Shown piece after piece: positions 36,754 through 46,313 of a DNA stretch of 64,000 nt. The position numbers were made by a program, and so were the translations under genes. The stretch comes from Psychrobacter sp. JB385. GTDB taxonomy: Bacteria > Pseudomonadota > Gammaproteobacteria > Pseudomonadales > Moraxellaceae. Each line of letters begins with the position of its first letter. Within the stretch, counting starts at the first letter, position 1. A model generated the notes under the pieces. That model saw nothing but the letters and a program-made list of their open reading frames with translations. It did not search any database and was not told the origin of the DNA. Where the stretch lies: the NCBI RefSeq assembly GCF_900163785.1, contig NZ_FUKN01000005.1, positions 124,001 to 188,000 of the forward strand, written 5' to 3'.

Positions 36754-38244
36754 ATGAATAAACAGTCTAGCGTTTCTGATAAGGCTTCATCCAAAGTCAC
36801 TCGTAAGGTATCTGTGGCTATTATTGGCGCTGGTACGGCTGGTCAAAACGCCTTTCGTCAAGCCAGTAAAATGTTCGACGATGTCGTCATTATCAATGAA
36901 GGATTCTGGACAACCACCTGTATCGCTGTCGGTTGTATGCCTAGTAAGCTGCTGATTGCAGCCGCTGATCGTGCGCACGATGCTAACCATTCTACAGAGT
37001 TTGGTATCCATACCACCACCCAGATAGATGGCAAGCAAGTCATGCAGCGCGTGCGTGATGAGCGCAGTCATTTTGCCAGTTATATCAAAAAACAAGTAGA
37101 CAGTTGGCCAGATGATAAAAAAATTGCAGGCCATGCGCATATCAACGAGCAGGGTTTGATTGAAGTCAACGATGAATTGATTGAGGCCAGTCAAATTATC
37201 GTTGCAACAGGCAGCTCACCGTTTATTCCAGAGGGCTGGGCTGATAAGCTTGGCGATGCCCTTCTAACCTCTGATAGCGTGTTTGAGCTGACAGATTTAC
37301 CAAAATCACTGGCAGTCATCGGTGCAGGCTCAATAGGACTTGAACTCGCACAAGCGTTCAATCGTTTGGGCGTAGACGTTACTTTATTCAATCGAGAGAA
37401 ACGCGTGGCTGGTCTTAAAGATGATGACATCAATAACAAAGCCATTGATTGCTTAAGTAGCGAATTGACCATGCATTTGGGTAGCAAAATTAAGGATCTT
37501 GGTCACAATGCTACTGAAAATGAAGGGGCTGCTGCATTTATTAATTATGAAGACAGTGCTGGTGAGTCACAGCAATGGCAAGGCGAGTATGTACTGGTCG
37601 CAACAGGGCGTCGCAACAATATAAAACAGCTGGGTGTTGAACATTTAGGCGTTGAGCTTGATGACAAAAACCGTCCTAAAAATCTGAGCAAAAAAACCGG
37701 TCAAATTGGCGACTTAAATGTCTATGTCGTTGGTGATGCCAATGCTCATATCCCATTACTACATGTTGCAAGCGATGAAGGGTATAGTGCAGGCAGTATG
37801 GTCTGTAAAAACAATGAAGACGCTTATATTCGTCCTCCTGCAATACCTTTCTCTATTGTTTTTTGCTCTCCACAAATCGTTAACGTTGGCAAATCACTTC
37901 CTGAAATCCAGCAAGATTCAGAGCTAGAGTACGTCGTGGGTAGCGTCAGATTTGATAATCAAGGTCGCAGTCGCGTCATGGGTGTCAACTGTGGTCTATT
38001 ACATATTTACGGATGTAAAAAAACTGATAGAGTATTAGGAGCAAGCATGGTTGGGCCTGATGCTGAGTATATTGGGCATATCTTAGCCACAGCAATTACC
38101 AATAATTTGAGTGTCAAAGATATGTTAAATACGCCTTTTTACCATCCTACGATACTAGAAGGGCTAAGAACCGCATTACGAGATGTTCAGCATAAAATGG
38201 AAATTCCCTATCAGTTCCATGACACCCAAGAAAACACCTTTTAA
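36754..38244 (+). CDS. Dihydrolipoamide dehydrogenase-like flavoprotein
   Basis: FAD-containing pyridine nucleotide-disulfide oxidoreductase of 496 residues. The FAD-binding GAGTAGQNAFRQA segment, the redox-active pair in TTCIAVGCMPSKLL, the NAD-binding AVIGAGSIGLELAQAF and the C-terminal HPTILEGLRTALRD are all seen. It resembles a stand-alone branch of Lpd proteins rather than the copy coupled to pyruvate dehydrogenase. It could provide L-protein activity to the glycine cleavage system, or reduce the adjacent peroxiredoxin; both are inference. It has its own spacer after bcp. Confidence 0.85.
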   Translation: MNKQSSVSDKASSKVTRKVSVAIIGAGTAGQNAFRQASKMFDDVVIINEGFWTTTCIAVGCMPSKLLIAAADRAHDANHSTEFGIHTTTQIDGKQVMQRVRDERSHFASYIKKQVDSWPDDKKIAGHAHINEQGLIEVNDELIEASQIIVATGSSPFIPEGWADKLGDALLTSDSVFELTDLPKSLAVIGAGSIGLELAQAFNRLGVDVTLFNREKRVAGLKDDDINNKAIDCLSSELTMHLGSKIKDLGHNATENEGAAAFINYEDSAGESQQWQGEYVLVATGRRNNIKQLGVEHLGVELDDKNRPKNLSKKTGQIGDLNVYVVGDANAHIPLLHVASDEGYSAGSMVCKNNEDAYIRPPAIPFSIVFCSPQIVNVGKSLPEIQQDSELEYVVGSVRFDNQGRSRVMGVNCGLLHIYGCKKTDRVLGASMVGPDAEYIGHILATAITNNLSVKDMLNTPFYHPTILEGLRTALRDVQHKMEIPYQFHDTQENTF

Positions 38245-38351
38245 TAATTAGGTTAACCATAAGAAAATCGATACATTGAGCATTAGATGTATTCAGTCGT
38301 AATAGTCACTCAAGTTACCTGCTGAACACGCTAACGTCATTCACACGCCGC

Positions 38352-39551
38352 ATGGACCAAAAAATGCAAATTGCTAGTATTAAGGACTTTTTTGAAGAGA
38401 TTGTTCATGATCTCCATACTAGCCTTTACCTTGGACTTGGCGGCTCGATAGAAGAAGAAACGTTTGATTGGAAATCACAAGCAGTTGAGCTGACCAGTAC
38501 TGGTATAAAAATCCTGATATTGCTTGCCATATTGGGATTTTTTTATTGGCTCACAGTTTATATGGTTAAGCAAAGCAGAACAAAGATTCGGCTCAATGAG
38601 CGACGTACCAAAATTGTGCGCTCAGTACTACGCTACATTTGGATTGTCGCCAGCTTCATTGCAATCATGAGTCAAATGAACTTTAGACCAGAAACAGTTG
38701 AAGCCACAGCAAAAGCCAGTACGTGGGCGGGTATTTATTACGTGCTTTGGGCCACGTCAGGACAAGTTATTCATAGAGTGTTGCAGCACTATGGGCTCAA
38801 TGCTTCCATAGAACAGCTACTCAAAAATATTTTGTCTGTGCTGCTTTTGGTACTTGGGCTTGCCAGCGTCATGGCGCAGTTCGGCTTCGATATTGTTTCA
38901 TTGGTTGCAGGTTTGGGTATTGTCGGATTGGCAGTAGGTTTTGCAGCACAGTCCACGCTTGCCAACTTTATCGCAGGTATCACTATTTTACTTGAGCAGT
39001 CGTTTCAGGTTGGCGATTGGATCCATATCAATGATAATGAAGGTCGCGTGGTACTGATTGCTTTGCGTACGACCCACATTTTGACTCGCGACAATATCAC
39101 TGTCATTATTCCAAACTCCAATGTTGCCTCATCTGAGGTCATTAATTTGACCTCAAAAAACTTTATACGTTTTGATATTCGTGTCCGTATCGCTTTTGAA
39201 GACGATATTGCCACAGCACGTAAAGAGATTCTACAAGTACTCACTGATACTGAGGTGATACTCAGTCGCCCTGAACATTCAGCCACTGTGGCAGAAATTG
39301 GCGAATATGGCGTGTTTTTTATCGTCCGTTTTTGGGTAAAGCCTGCCGCTGTCGCCCGTATGCCCATAATCAAAGAAAACTTAAGAGAAGATATCAAACG
39401 TGCTTTTGATACTGTGGGCGTTTCTACTCCCTACCCGCATATGCGTTTGCTGATGCCAAACGAATCTGATTACCCTGTTTCCACCAAATCTTTTATGGCG
39501 ACGACGCCAGTAGCTTCAGAAGGCGTACCACTGACAAAAAACGATCCTTGA
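38352..39551 (+). CDS. MscS-family mechanosensitive channel
   Basis: Inner-membrane protein of the small-conductance mechanosensitive channel family, which releases solutes on osmotic downshock. Several N-terminal hydrophobic segments are followed by the pore helix GLGIVGLAVGFAAQSTLANF (about residues 180-208) and the beta domain starting LEQSFQVGDWIHIND. 399 residues, longer than E. coli MscS (286), with a short disordered tail. Start is the ATG at 38352. Transcribed alone, judged from spacers. Confidence 0.88.
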   Translation: MDQKMQIASIKDFFEEIVHDLHTSLYLGLGGSIEEETFDWKSQAVELTSTGIKILILLAILGFFYWLTVYMVKQSRTKIRLNERRTKIVRSVLRYIWIVASFIAIMSQMNFRPETVEATAKASTWAGIYYVLWATSGQVIHRVLQHYGLNASIEQLLKNILSVLLLVLGLASVMAQFGFDIVSLVAGLGIVGLAVGFAAQSTLANFIAGITILLEQSFQVGDWIHINDNEGRVVLIALRTTHILTRDNITVIIPNSNVASSEVINLTSKNFIRFDIRVRIAFEDDIATARKEILQVLTDTEVILSRPEHSATVAEIGEYGVFFIVRFWVKPAAVARMPIIKENLREDIKRAFDTVGVSTPYPHMRLLMPNESDYPVSTKSFMATTPVASEGVPLTKNDP

Positions 39552-39647
39552 TATTATCAATACGTATTAAATTTTTGGCAGTCAATTATACTTCTCTTAA
39601 AACCTCTTTTTAAACATAGCCACTTTAAACCATCCTACCGCGAATTA

Positions 39648-39656
39648 TGGTAAAAT
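39648..39656 (+). promoter_or_regulatory. Extended -10 element upstream of rlmKL
   Basis: TGGTAAAAT lies 64 bp before the rlmKL ATG. It matches the extended -10 form TGnTAnAAT, and similar elements precede queC and the carboxymuconolactone decarboxylase-like gene. No good -35 is evident. Confidence 0.45.
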
Positions 39657-39719
39657 TAACGGTTAAACCGCCCATTTTATTATTTGCATTTTTTGTCAAT
39701 TTAGCTCACAGGTATCCGT

Positions 39720-42026
39720 ATGACCGTAACAACCGCACCCGCCTCTTTAGCTGCTTCTCCATCGGAGTTGTCGCTGGATCTTATTATCACTTGTGCCGAT
39801 GGGCTTGAGGCACCGCTACAGACTGAGCTGACAAGTTTTGGTATTGTGAGCGATATTAAAAGCACAGGGCGTCTGGCGGTCACTGGCACCTTACGTGATT
39901 TATATACTATTTGTCTTTGGTCACGCGTTGCGTCTCGAGTATTGATGCTCATCAAACGTAGAAACATCAATGCAGAATATGATGTGGCTGAGCAGATCTA
40001 TGGTTTGGCAAAGTCCGTCAATTGGACTGAGCAATTTGGCTTAGAACAAACGTTTGCGATTCGTCTGTCTGTTGATAAACGCGTGGCTGTCAGCCAGCAG
40101 TTTGCGATGCTGCGTATCAAAGATGCCGTTGCAGACACTTTCAATGAAGTTTATGACAGTCGTCCTAATGTCGATAGTAAAAATCCAGATTTTTCTATTT
40201 TTGCAACGGTAAACGACAAACAAGCCGAGCTGTATTTAGATTTATCAGGAACCAGTTTACATCGCCGTGGTTATCGCGTGGCTATGACAGAAGCGCCATT
40301 AAAAGAAAACTTGGCAGCTGCCCTGCTCTATAGCGCTGGTTGGCATAAGAAAAACGACGCAGGCAATGCGCCTTTTTATGATGCGCTTGTCGATCCGATG
40401 TGTGGTTCTGGCACCTTCCTTATCGAAGCGCTACTCATGCACTGTGATTATGCCGTAGGTATTGATAAAGCGGCCAATCAATTTGGTTTTTATGAGTGGC
40501 AGCATCATGATGATGCGTTATGGCAAGAGATGATCGCAGATGCGCAGATGCGCTTTCGTGAAGCATTAGAGATTGCGAATGAGCAACCAGATACCCTACC
40601 TTTAATCTTGGGATTTGATGCAGATAGCGGCGCGATTGTGGCAACTGAAAAAAACCTTATCGCCGCAGGATTGCAAGATTTGTTACCCCTACTCGACATT
40701 GAACAGCGTGCGCTTGATCAACTTGGTAGCGCCCTAAAACCGCTCGTGGATGATGGTCGATTGAGTAATCCTTTAATCATTACCAACCCGCCTTATGGTG
40801 AGCGTTTGGGTGACGAAGAGATGATTAAGCCGCTATATCACGCATTGGGCTTGATTTTGCAAGACAGTTTTGCGGCTAGTGATATCAATCCGATGGTTGG
40901 CATATTGGCGTCCAATGTCGAACAAGTCGATATACTGCCTATTAAAGAACCAAAAACCTTGCGTTGCCACAACGGTGCAATCACAGTTTACTTCCGTTAT
41001 GGGACGTTAATCGCTGGGCAAACAGGCAATCTTGTGAGTCGCTTTGAGAAACATGAGATTGAAGTAGAAGAAGGACAGGATTTTGTCAATCGATTGCAAA
41101 AAAATCTTGCCAAACTCAAGAAACTGGCTAAAAAAGACAACGTCAGCAATTTTCGTGTCTATGATGCTGATTTGCCTGATTTCAAAGTTGCTATCGATCT
41201 GTACGGTGATTATGCGCATGTACAAGAGTATGCGCCGCCCAAAACGATTCCACCAGAAACGGCTAAAAAACGCTTCAATCTAGCACTGATGGGTATCCGT
41301 GAAGTGTTTGATATCAATCGTGAGCAAGTCTTTATCAAAACACGCTCGCGCCAGTCTGGTAATGATCAGTACAGCAAGCAAAATACCACAGAAAAGCGTG
41401 GTAAGTTTCATGTCGCCCGCGAAGATGGTGCTTATTTTTATGTCAACTTTACCGATTATCTCGATACGGGTTTGTTCATCGATCACCGTAATATGCGTGC
41501 GCGTATCAAAGACAATAGCCGCGGCAAATCTGTCTTAAATCTGTTTGCTTATACTTGTACGGCGAGCGTGCATGCAGCGCTTGCTGGTGCCAAAAAAGTC
41601 ACGAGCGTTGATTTGTCACAGAACTATCTAGATTGGGGCAAACAAAACTTTGTACTCAACGGTTTAGATGTCAGTCGCAACAAATACCAATTCGTTGCTG
41701 CCGATATTTTTGAGTGGATCAAAGACAATACCGAGCAGTTTGATATTATCTTTATTGATCCGCCGACTTTTTCAAACTCGAAGAAATTCCAAGGCACTTT
41801 TGATGTACAGCGTGATCATGCGGCCCTTATCAATCGTGCAATGAACCGTTTAACCTCTGATGGTGTCTTGTATTTCTCTAATAACTTTACGCGCTTTGAG
41901 TTGGATGAGCAGTTGACCCAGCGTTACGATATTGTCGATATCACACAAAAAACGATCGGGTTTGATTTTAATATCAAAAAACCGATTCATCAAAGCTTTG
42001 AGATTCGCCATCGCCAAAGTCTATAA
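39720..42026 (+). CDS. rlmKL: 23S rRNA (guanine-N2)-methyltransferase, fused RlmK/RlmL
   Basis: Bifunctional enzyme making m2G2445 and m7G2069 in 23S rRNA. Order of domains: N-terminal ferredoxin-like and THUMP domain (about residues 1-170), RlmL methyltransferase with catalytic motif NPPYGERLGD near residue 356, and RlmK methyltransferase with DPPTFSNSKK near residue 680. 768 residues, normal for the fused form. SAM-binding segments LVDPMCGSGTFLIEALL and SVLNLFAYTCTASVHAAL are clear. Ends before a strong terminator. Confidence 0.95.
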   Translation: MTVTTAPASLAASPSELSLDLIITCADGLEAPLQTELTSFGIVSDIKSTGRLAVTGTLRDLYTICLWSRVASRVLMLIKRRNINAEYDVAEQIYGLAKSVNWTEQFGLEQTFAIRLSVDKRVAVSQQFAMLRIKDAVADTFNEVYDSRPNVDSKNPDFSIFATVNDKQAELYLDLSGTSLHRRGYRVAMTEAPLKENLAAALLYSAGWHKKNDAGNAPFYDALVDPMCGSGTFLIEALLMHCDYAVGIDKAANQFGFYEWQHHDDALWQEMIADAQMRFREALEIANEQPDTLPLILGFDADSGAIVATEKNLIAAGLQDLLPLLDIEQRALDQLGSALKPLVDDGRLSNPLIITNPPYGERLGDEEMIKPLYHALGLILQDSFAASDINPMVGILASNVEQVDILPIKEPKTLRCHNGAITVYFRYGTLIAGQTGNLVSRFEKHEIEVEEGQDFVNRLQKNLAKLKKLAKKDNVSNFRVYDADLPDFKVAIDLYGDYAHVQEYAPPKTIPPETAKKRFNLALMGIREVFDINREQVFIKTRSRQSGNDQYSKQNTTEKRGKFHVAREDGAYFYVNFTDYLDTGLFIDHRNMRARIKDNSRGKSVLNLFAYTCTASVHAALAGAKKVTSVDLSQNYLDWGKQNFVLNGLDVSRNKYQFVAADIFEWIKDNTEQFDIIFIDPPTFSNSKKFQGTFDVQRDHAALINRAMNRLTSDGVLYFSNNFTRFELDEQLTQRYDIVDITQKTIGFDFNIKKPIHQSFEIRHRQSL

Positions 42027-42112
42027 GTTAGTATTTATAAATAGAACAATTCATCGCGGCAGCATAACTACCTGAAACTTAGGTTTTTTGCCCAATGTAT
42101 ATGAAACATAAC

Positions 42113-42147
42113 AATGACCCAATCCGCTTTGATTGGGTCATTTTTTG
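42113..42147 (+). terminator. Terminator after rlmKL
   Basis: A perfect 12-bp stem (42113-42124 with 42131-42142), 6-nt loop and T-run. It separates rlmKL from the Ter locus. Confidence 0.9.
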
Positions 42148-42266
42148 TTGCTATGATAGAGCGTCATTAAGCGATGGTCTCACGCCATTTTTGGTCAGAC
42201 ATTGCTTTTTTTATGATTATAGGTGCATCTGCACTTCTCATTAACTCTAATAATAAGGACAATCTC

Positions 42267-42842
42267 ATGGCTTTATCACTGAATAAAGGCGGTAATTTAT
42301 CGCTGACAAAAACTGACCCAAATTTGACCAAACTGCTTATCGGTCTTGGCTGGGATGAGCGTGCCACTTCTGGCGCTGAGTTCGATCTCGATGCGAGTGT
42401 CTTTTTGCTAAATAATGCAGGCAAAGTGCGCGGCGACCATGACTTTATCTTTTATAACCAGCTAAAATCTGATAATGGCGCGGTCGAGCACACAGGTGAT
42501 AATCGTACGGGCGAAGGCGATGGTGATGATGAAGTTATCAAAGTAAATTTGACTCAAGTGCCTGCTGATATCGATAAAATTGTGGTCACTGTCACCATCC
42601 ATGACGCCGCTACTCGTAATCAGAACTTCGGACAAGTCGCTAACGCTTTTATCCGTGTGGTCAATGAAGACACAGGCACTGAAGTCGTACGTTTTGACTT
42701 AGCAGAAGATTACTCTGTTGAGACCGCCATGGTATTTGGTGAAGTATATCGTCACAATGGCGAATGGAAATTCCGTGCCGTCGGTCAAGGATATTCAGGC
42801 GGTCTGCAAGCCATGTGTCAGCAGTATGGTGTTGATATCTAA
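42267..42842 (+). CDS. terD: TerD-family stress protein (first copy)
   Basis: Cytoplasmic TerD-family protein of 191 residues. The family is linked to tellurite, phage, colicin and other stress resistance and binds calcium through acidic loops. Visible family motifs are [21 protein letters not shown] and [13 protein letters not shown], ending with the conserved [16 protein letters not shown]. The ATG at 42267 follows TAAGGAC; an upstream in-frame start is ignored as it would add an unrelated hydrophobic leader. It ends before its own strong terminator, so it is probably monocistronic. It is closely similar to the copy at 45560-46135. Confidence 0.93.
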   Translation: MALSLNKGGNLSLTKTDPNLTKLLIGLGWDERATSGAEFDLDASVFLLNNAGKVRGDHDFIFYNQLKSDNGAVEHTGDNRTGEGDGDDEVIKVNLTQVPADIDKIVVTVTIHDAATRNQNFGQVANAFIRVVNEDTGTEVVRFDLAEDYSVETAMVFGEVYRHNGEWKFRAVGQGYSGGLQAMCQQYGVDI

Positions 42843-42950
42843 ACAAGGATTCCACCTTGAAATATAAAACATGTCTAGTTGCAAAATAGTCACAATTATT
42901 GATAGCCAAATGGTCAATAATACTTTATGTTTCATCTGAATTTATACATA

Positions 42951-42978
42951 AAAAGTGGTTAGTGATAACCACTTTTTT
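42951..42978 (+). terminator. Terminator after the first terD
   Basis: A perfect 11-bp stem (42951-42961 with 42966-42976), GTGA loop, then T-run. It lies upstream of the DUF475 gene and cuts off its transcription from terD. Confidence 0.9.
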
Positions 42979-43033
42979 ATGGCGTGTTTATACTAGACTG
43001 ACCTTAGCTTTACGCAACCAGACAGGATGTGTC

Positions 43034-44107
43034 ATGAGACATTTTTATTTAGATTTTATCTTCACAGTGATCGCTCTAGCGATAGCTGCATGGTGGGGAT
43101 ATTCACATGGCGGTATGGGTGGCCTAATAACTACCCTATCCATTACCGCTATTTTGGCCGTTATGGAGATCTCATTATCATTTGATAATGCGGTGGTCAA
43201 TGCCTCAGTCCTTAAGGGCTGGGACGAATTTTGGAAAAAGATATTTTTAACTGTTGGTATTTTGATTGCTGTATTTGGTATGCGCTTGGTGTTCCCTATT
43301 GTCATCGTTGCCGTGACTGCCGATCTTGGCATGATGCAAGTGATTGATTTGGCATTGAACAATCCTGCCGAATACTCTGCCAGATTGATGGCACATCACG
43401 CTGAAATTTCAGCCTTTGGTGGTATTTTCTTACTATTAGTATTCTTAAACTTTATCTTTGATGACAAAGAGGTCCATTGGTTTGACTGGCTTGAGAGCCG
43501 TTTGGTCAAGCTAGGCAAGGTCGATGCCATGAGCGTATTCGTTGCCCTTATTGTCCTAATGATTTCAGTATCTTGGGCGAGCGATGAACAAGCTTCTGCT
43601 GTACTAATCGCAGGCGTTTGGGGCATTTTAGTATATCTGGGCGTGCAAGTAATCTCTGGTATGCTTGAGGGCGATCTTGAAGAAGAGCTAGACGCTCAAG
43701 GCAACAGTACTGGTGCTGCCACTAGCGCTATCATGAAAGGCGGTATTATCGGTTTCTTATACTTAGAAGTCCTTGATGCTTCATTCAGTTTTGATGGGGT
43801 GATCGGTGCATTTGCCATTACTAATGACGTCATCGTGATTATGCTTGGTCTAGCCATTGGTGCAATGTTTGTGCGTTCAATGACTATCTTCTTAGTAGAT
43901 AAAGGCACACTTGATGAATTTATCTATCTTGAGCATGGGGCACATTACGCCATTGGTGCCCTTGCAGTTATCATGTTGCTGTCAGTGAAATTCCACGTGC
44001 CTGAGCTGATTACTGGTCTTATCGGTATTGCCTTTATTGGTTTTGCACTATGGGCATCGCTCAAGCATCGTAAGCTCGAAAGAGCCAAAGAAGCACCTTT
44101 GAATTAA
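43034..44107 (+). CDS. DUF475 (TerC-like) integral membrane protein
   Basis: Inner-membrane protein of 357 residues with about eight to nine hydrophobic segments. The conserved acidic motif MEISLSFDNAVVNASVL and its counterpart YLEVLDASFSFDGVIGAFAI are the repeat-like halves that define the TerC/DUF475 clan, where they may coordinate a metal. Its neighbours identify it as the membrane part of this Ter locus. The ATG at 43034 has AGGATG upstream. A TerC role in metal export or metal-site assembly is suggested by relatives, not proven here. Confidence 0.9.
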   Translation: MRHFYLDFIFTVIALAIAAWWGYSHGGMGGLITTLSITAILAVMEISLSFDNAVVNASVLKGWDEFWKKIFLTVGILIAVFGMRLVFPIVIVAVTADLGMMQVIDLALNNPAEYSARLMAHHAEISAFGGIFLLLVFLNFIFDDKEVHWFDWLESRLVKLGKVDAMSVFVALIVLMISVSWASDEQASAVLIAGVWGILVYLGVQVISGMLEGDLEEELDAQGNSTGAATSAIMKGGIIGFLYLEVLDASFSFDGVIGAFAITNDVIVIMLGLAIGAMFVRSMTIFLVDKGTLDEFIYLEHGAHYAIGALAVIMLLSVKFHVPELITGLIGIAFIGFALWASLKHRKLERAKEAPLN

Positions 44108-44137
44108 CACGTCTTATCAATATCATATGTTGTACAT

Positions 44138-44175
44138 AAGCAGATCATATCATTAGGTATGGTCTGCTTTTTTTG
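44138..44175 (+). terminator. Terminator after the DUF475 gene
   Basis: A 12-bp stem with one G-T pair (44138-44149 with 44158-44169), 8-nt loop and a run of seven Ts. It separates the membrane gene from glsA. Confidence 0.85.
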
Positions 44176-44352
44176 TATAGCGCTACTCTTTCACGGTGCT
44201 AATTTTTAAGATATCGATGTTATCAAGCCATTTTCGCTCAACCTGCAAATTTTTCCTCCTTGTAACCCTTTATTCGGTTAAAATCGCTGCTTTATGAGTA
44301 CAATCCTTTTTAACACTCCCTTCACCAACAGAAATACGGCTATACAACTTAT

Positions 44353-45273
44353 ATGCAACAGATTCTTGATGATATCGCCGCACAGATGGCACTTGAAACC
44401 GATCGTGGAAAAGTAGCAGATTATATCCCGCAACTGGCCCATGTCGATCCAAACCAGTTTGGTATTGCAGTAGCAACCCCTGACGGACAGATGTATACAG
44501 CAGGTAATGCAAGCACGCTGTTTTCGATCCAAAGTATCTCTAAGATATTTACTCTAACCATCGGTCTTGGCAAGTTGGGCGATGGACTTTGGACACACGT
44601 TGGCCGTGAACCCTCAGGTGACCCCTTTAACTCAATCGTCATGCTAGAACATGAAACTGGCAGGCCACGCAATCCCTTTATCAATGCTGGTGCGATTGCG
44701 GTGGTAGATGCGATCATGATGGGTCACGAACCCAGAGAAGTATTGGGTGAGATTTTGCAGTTTGTGCATTTTATTACGGACGATGAATCCATCCGTTTTG
44801 ACCACAGAGTGGCAGCGTCTGAGATGGAGCACAAAGATCGTAATGCATCGCTTGCCCACTTTATGAAATCCTTTGGTCGCCTCAAGCACGATGTGGATAA
44901 GGTGTTGGGTACCTACTTTCATCAGTGCTCAATTGCGATGAGTTGCCAGCAGTTAGCCAGCGCTGGTCTCTATTTGGTTTCTAACGGGGTTGATAAGCAC
45001 TCAGGAGTACGTGTGATCAACGAGCACCGAGCAAGAAGGATTAACTCACTAATGATGATGTGCGGACATTATGATGGCTCTGGTGAATTTGCCTATCGCG
45101 TCGGTTTACCTGGTAAAAGTGGCGTTGGTGGCGGTATTTTAACCATAGCCCCTGGTAAGGGCTCTATTGCTGTCTGGTCGCCAGGGCTTGATCATATTGG
45201 AAACTCCAAACTTGGATTAAAAGCGTTAGAGCTGTTCGTAGAAAAAACGGGCTGGTCAGTTTTTTCTGATTAA
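44353..45273 (+). CDS. glsA: Glutaminase
   Basis: Serine-dependent beta-lactamase-like glutaminase hydrolysing glutamine to glutamate and ammonia in the cytoplasm. The catalytic pair is seen in SISK at residues 61-64, with the further conserved segments [13 protein letters not shown], the [10 protein letters not shown] region and [14 protein letters not shown]. 306 residues. It lies on the same strand between the DUF475 gene and the second terD, flanked by terminator and spacer, so it is probably transcribed alone. Its presence inside a ter locus may be chance, or it may supply ammonia. Confidence 0.95.
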   Translation: MQQILDDIAAQMALETDRGKVADYIPQLAHVDPNQFGIAVATPDGQMYTAGNASTLFSIQSISKIFTLTIGLGKLGDGLWTHVGREPSGDPFNSIVMLEHETGRPRNPFINAGAIAVVDAIMMGHEPREVLGEILQFVHFITDDESIRFDHRVAASEMEHKDRNASLAHFMKSFGRLKHDVDKVLGTYFHQCSIAMSCQQLASAGLYLVSNGVDKHSGVRVINEHRARRINSLMMMCGHYDGSGEFAYRVGLPGKSGVGGGILTIAPGKGSIAVWSPGLDHIGNSKLGLKALELFVEKTGWSVFSD

Positions 45274-45415
45274 CAATATTTGAGCCAAGTATTCTATGAT
45301 CGTTTAACCTTAACCAATATAAAGAGCATGTTAAAAAGTATCAGAAATAACCGTCAATTATGTCTCTTAGTAAACATATAGTAAGCGCACAAAATACGCC
45401 TTGCTTAGTCAGCAA

Positions 45416-45436
45416 ACGCTTAGTATAGTAAAGCGT
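45416..45436. promoter_or_regulatory. Inverted repeat over a putative -10 element upstream of the second terD
   Basis: ACGCTT (45416-45421) and AAGCGT (45431-45436) flank AGTATAGTA, which contains the -10-like TATAGT. The arrangement is what an operator overlapping a promoter would look like, about 125 bp before the ATG. No regulator gene lies next to it. Confidence 0.35.
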
Positions 45437-45559
45437 AGTGATATGTAGAGCATGGCATACAGCTAGAGGTATTTGCCACTTTTACTCATAAACAAATCAT
45501 TTTTATTTTACTTTTTCTATCACTTAATCCACTTAATTATTAATCTAAAGGATCTTTGT

Positions 45560-46135
45560 ATGGCTATCAGTTTAACAAAAGGCGGCAACGTAAACTTATC
45601 AAAAGAAGCGCCAGGTTTAACCAATATTACAGTTGGTCTTGGATGGGATCCACGTGCCACTGACGGGCAAGAGTTTGACTTAGATGCGATTGGTTTTTTG
45701 GTTAACGAAGCAGGCAAAGTACGCAACGATCAAGATTTCATTTTCTTTAACAACCTAAAATCAGACAATGGCGCTGTTGAACATACGGGCGACAACCGTA
45801 CTGGTGAAGGTGATGGCGATGACGAAAAAATCAAAATCAATCTTGCTAGCATCCCATCTGATGTCAGCAAAGTGGCAATCTGCGCCATCATCTATGAAGG
45901 TCAAGGCCGCAACCAAAACTTTGGTCAAGTAGGTGATGCTTATATTCGTGTCGTCAACGACAACGGCGCCGCTGAAATTGCCCGTTATGACCTATCAGAA
46001 GACGGTAGCACCGAAACGGCAATGATATTTGGCGAGTTGTATCGTCACAATGGCGATTGGAAATTCCGTGCCGTTGGTCAAGGTTTCAGCGGTGGTCTTG
46101 GACCATTAGCGTCTTCTTATGGTGTGAACGTGTAA
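45560..46135 (+). CDS. terD: TerD-family stress protein (second copy)
   Basis: 191-residue TerD-family protein, close in sequence to the copy at 42267. Family motifs seen: [34 protein letters not shown] and the C-terminal [16 protein letters not shown]. Both copies keep the acidic calcium-binding loops. The ATG at 45560 follows an AAAGGA ribosome site; the hydrophobic in-frame stretch upstream is not part of the protein. Gene order and similarity suggest tandem duplication with the other TerD genes. A weak terminator follows. Confidence 0.93.
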   Translation: MAISLTKGGNVNLSKEAPGLTNITVGLGWDPRATDGQEFDLDAIGFLVNEAGKVRNDQDFIFFNNLKSDNGAVEHTGDNRTGEGDGDDEKIKINLASIPSDVSKVAICAIIYEGQGRNQNFGQVGDAYIRVVNDNGAAEIARYDLSEDGSTETAMIFGELYRHNGDWKFRAVGQGFSGGLGPLASSYGVNV

Positions 46136-46201
46136 CGTTTACCAGCATCATTATTTGCTCATTTAGTTGGTGCAATCAGATTTTGATTGGATCAAAGATA
46201 G

Positions 46202-46241
46202 GCCATCAAGTGTACTTTTTTATGCATTTGATGGCTTTTTT
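46202..46241 (+). terminator. Terminator after the second terD
   Basis: GCCATCAA (46202-46209) and TTGATGGC (46228-46235) form an 8-bp stem with an 18-nt loop, followed by a run of Ts. Confidence 0.6.
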
Positions 46242-46313
46242 AGAATATCGGCATACAAAATCATGTGTCGTTAGCATACATTTTTAAGATATTAGAACAA
46301 GGACTTGCAAACC

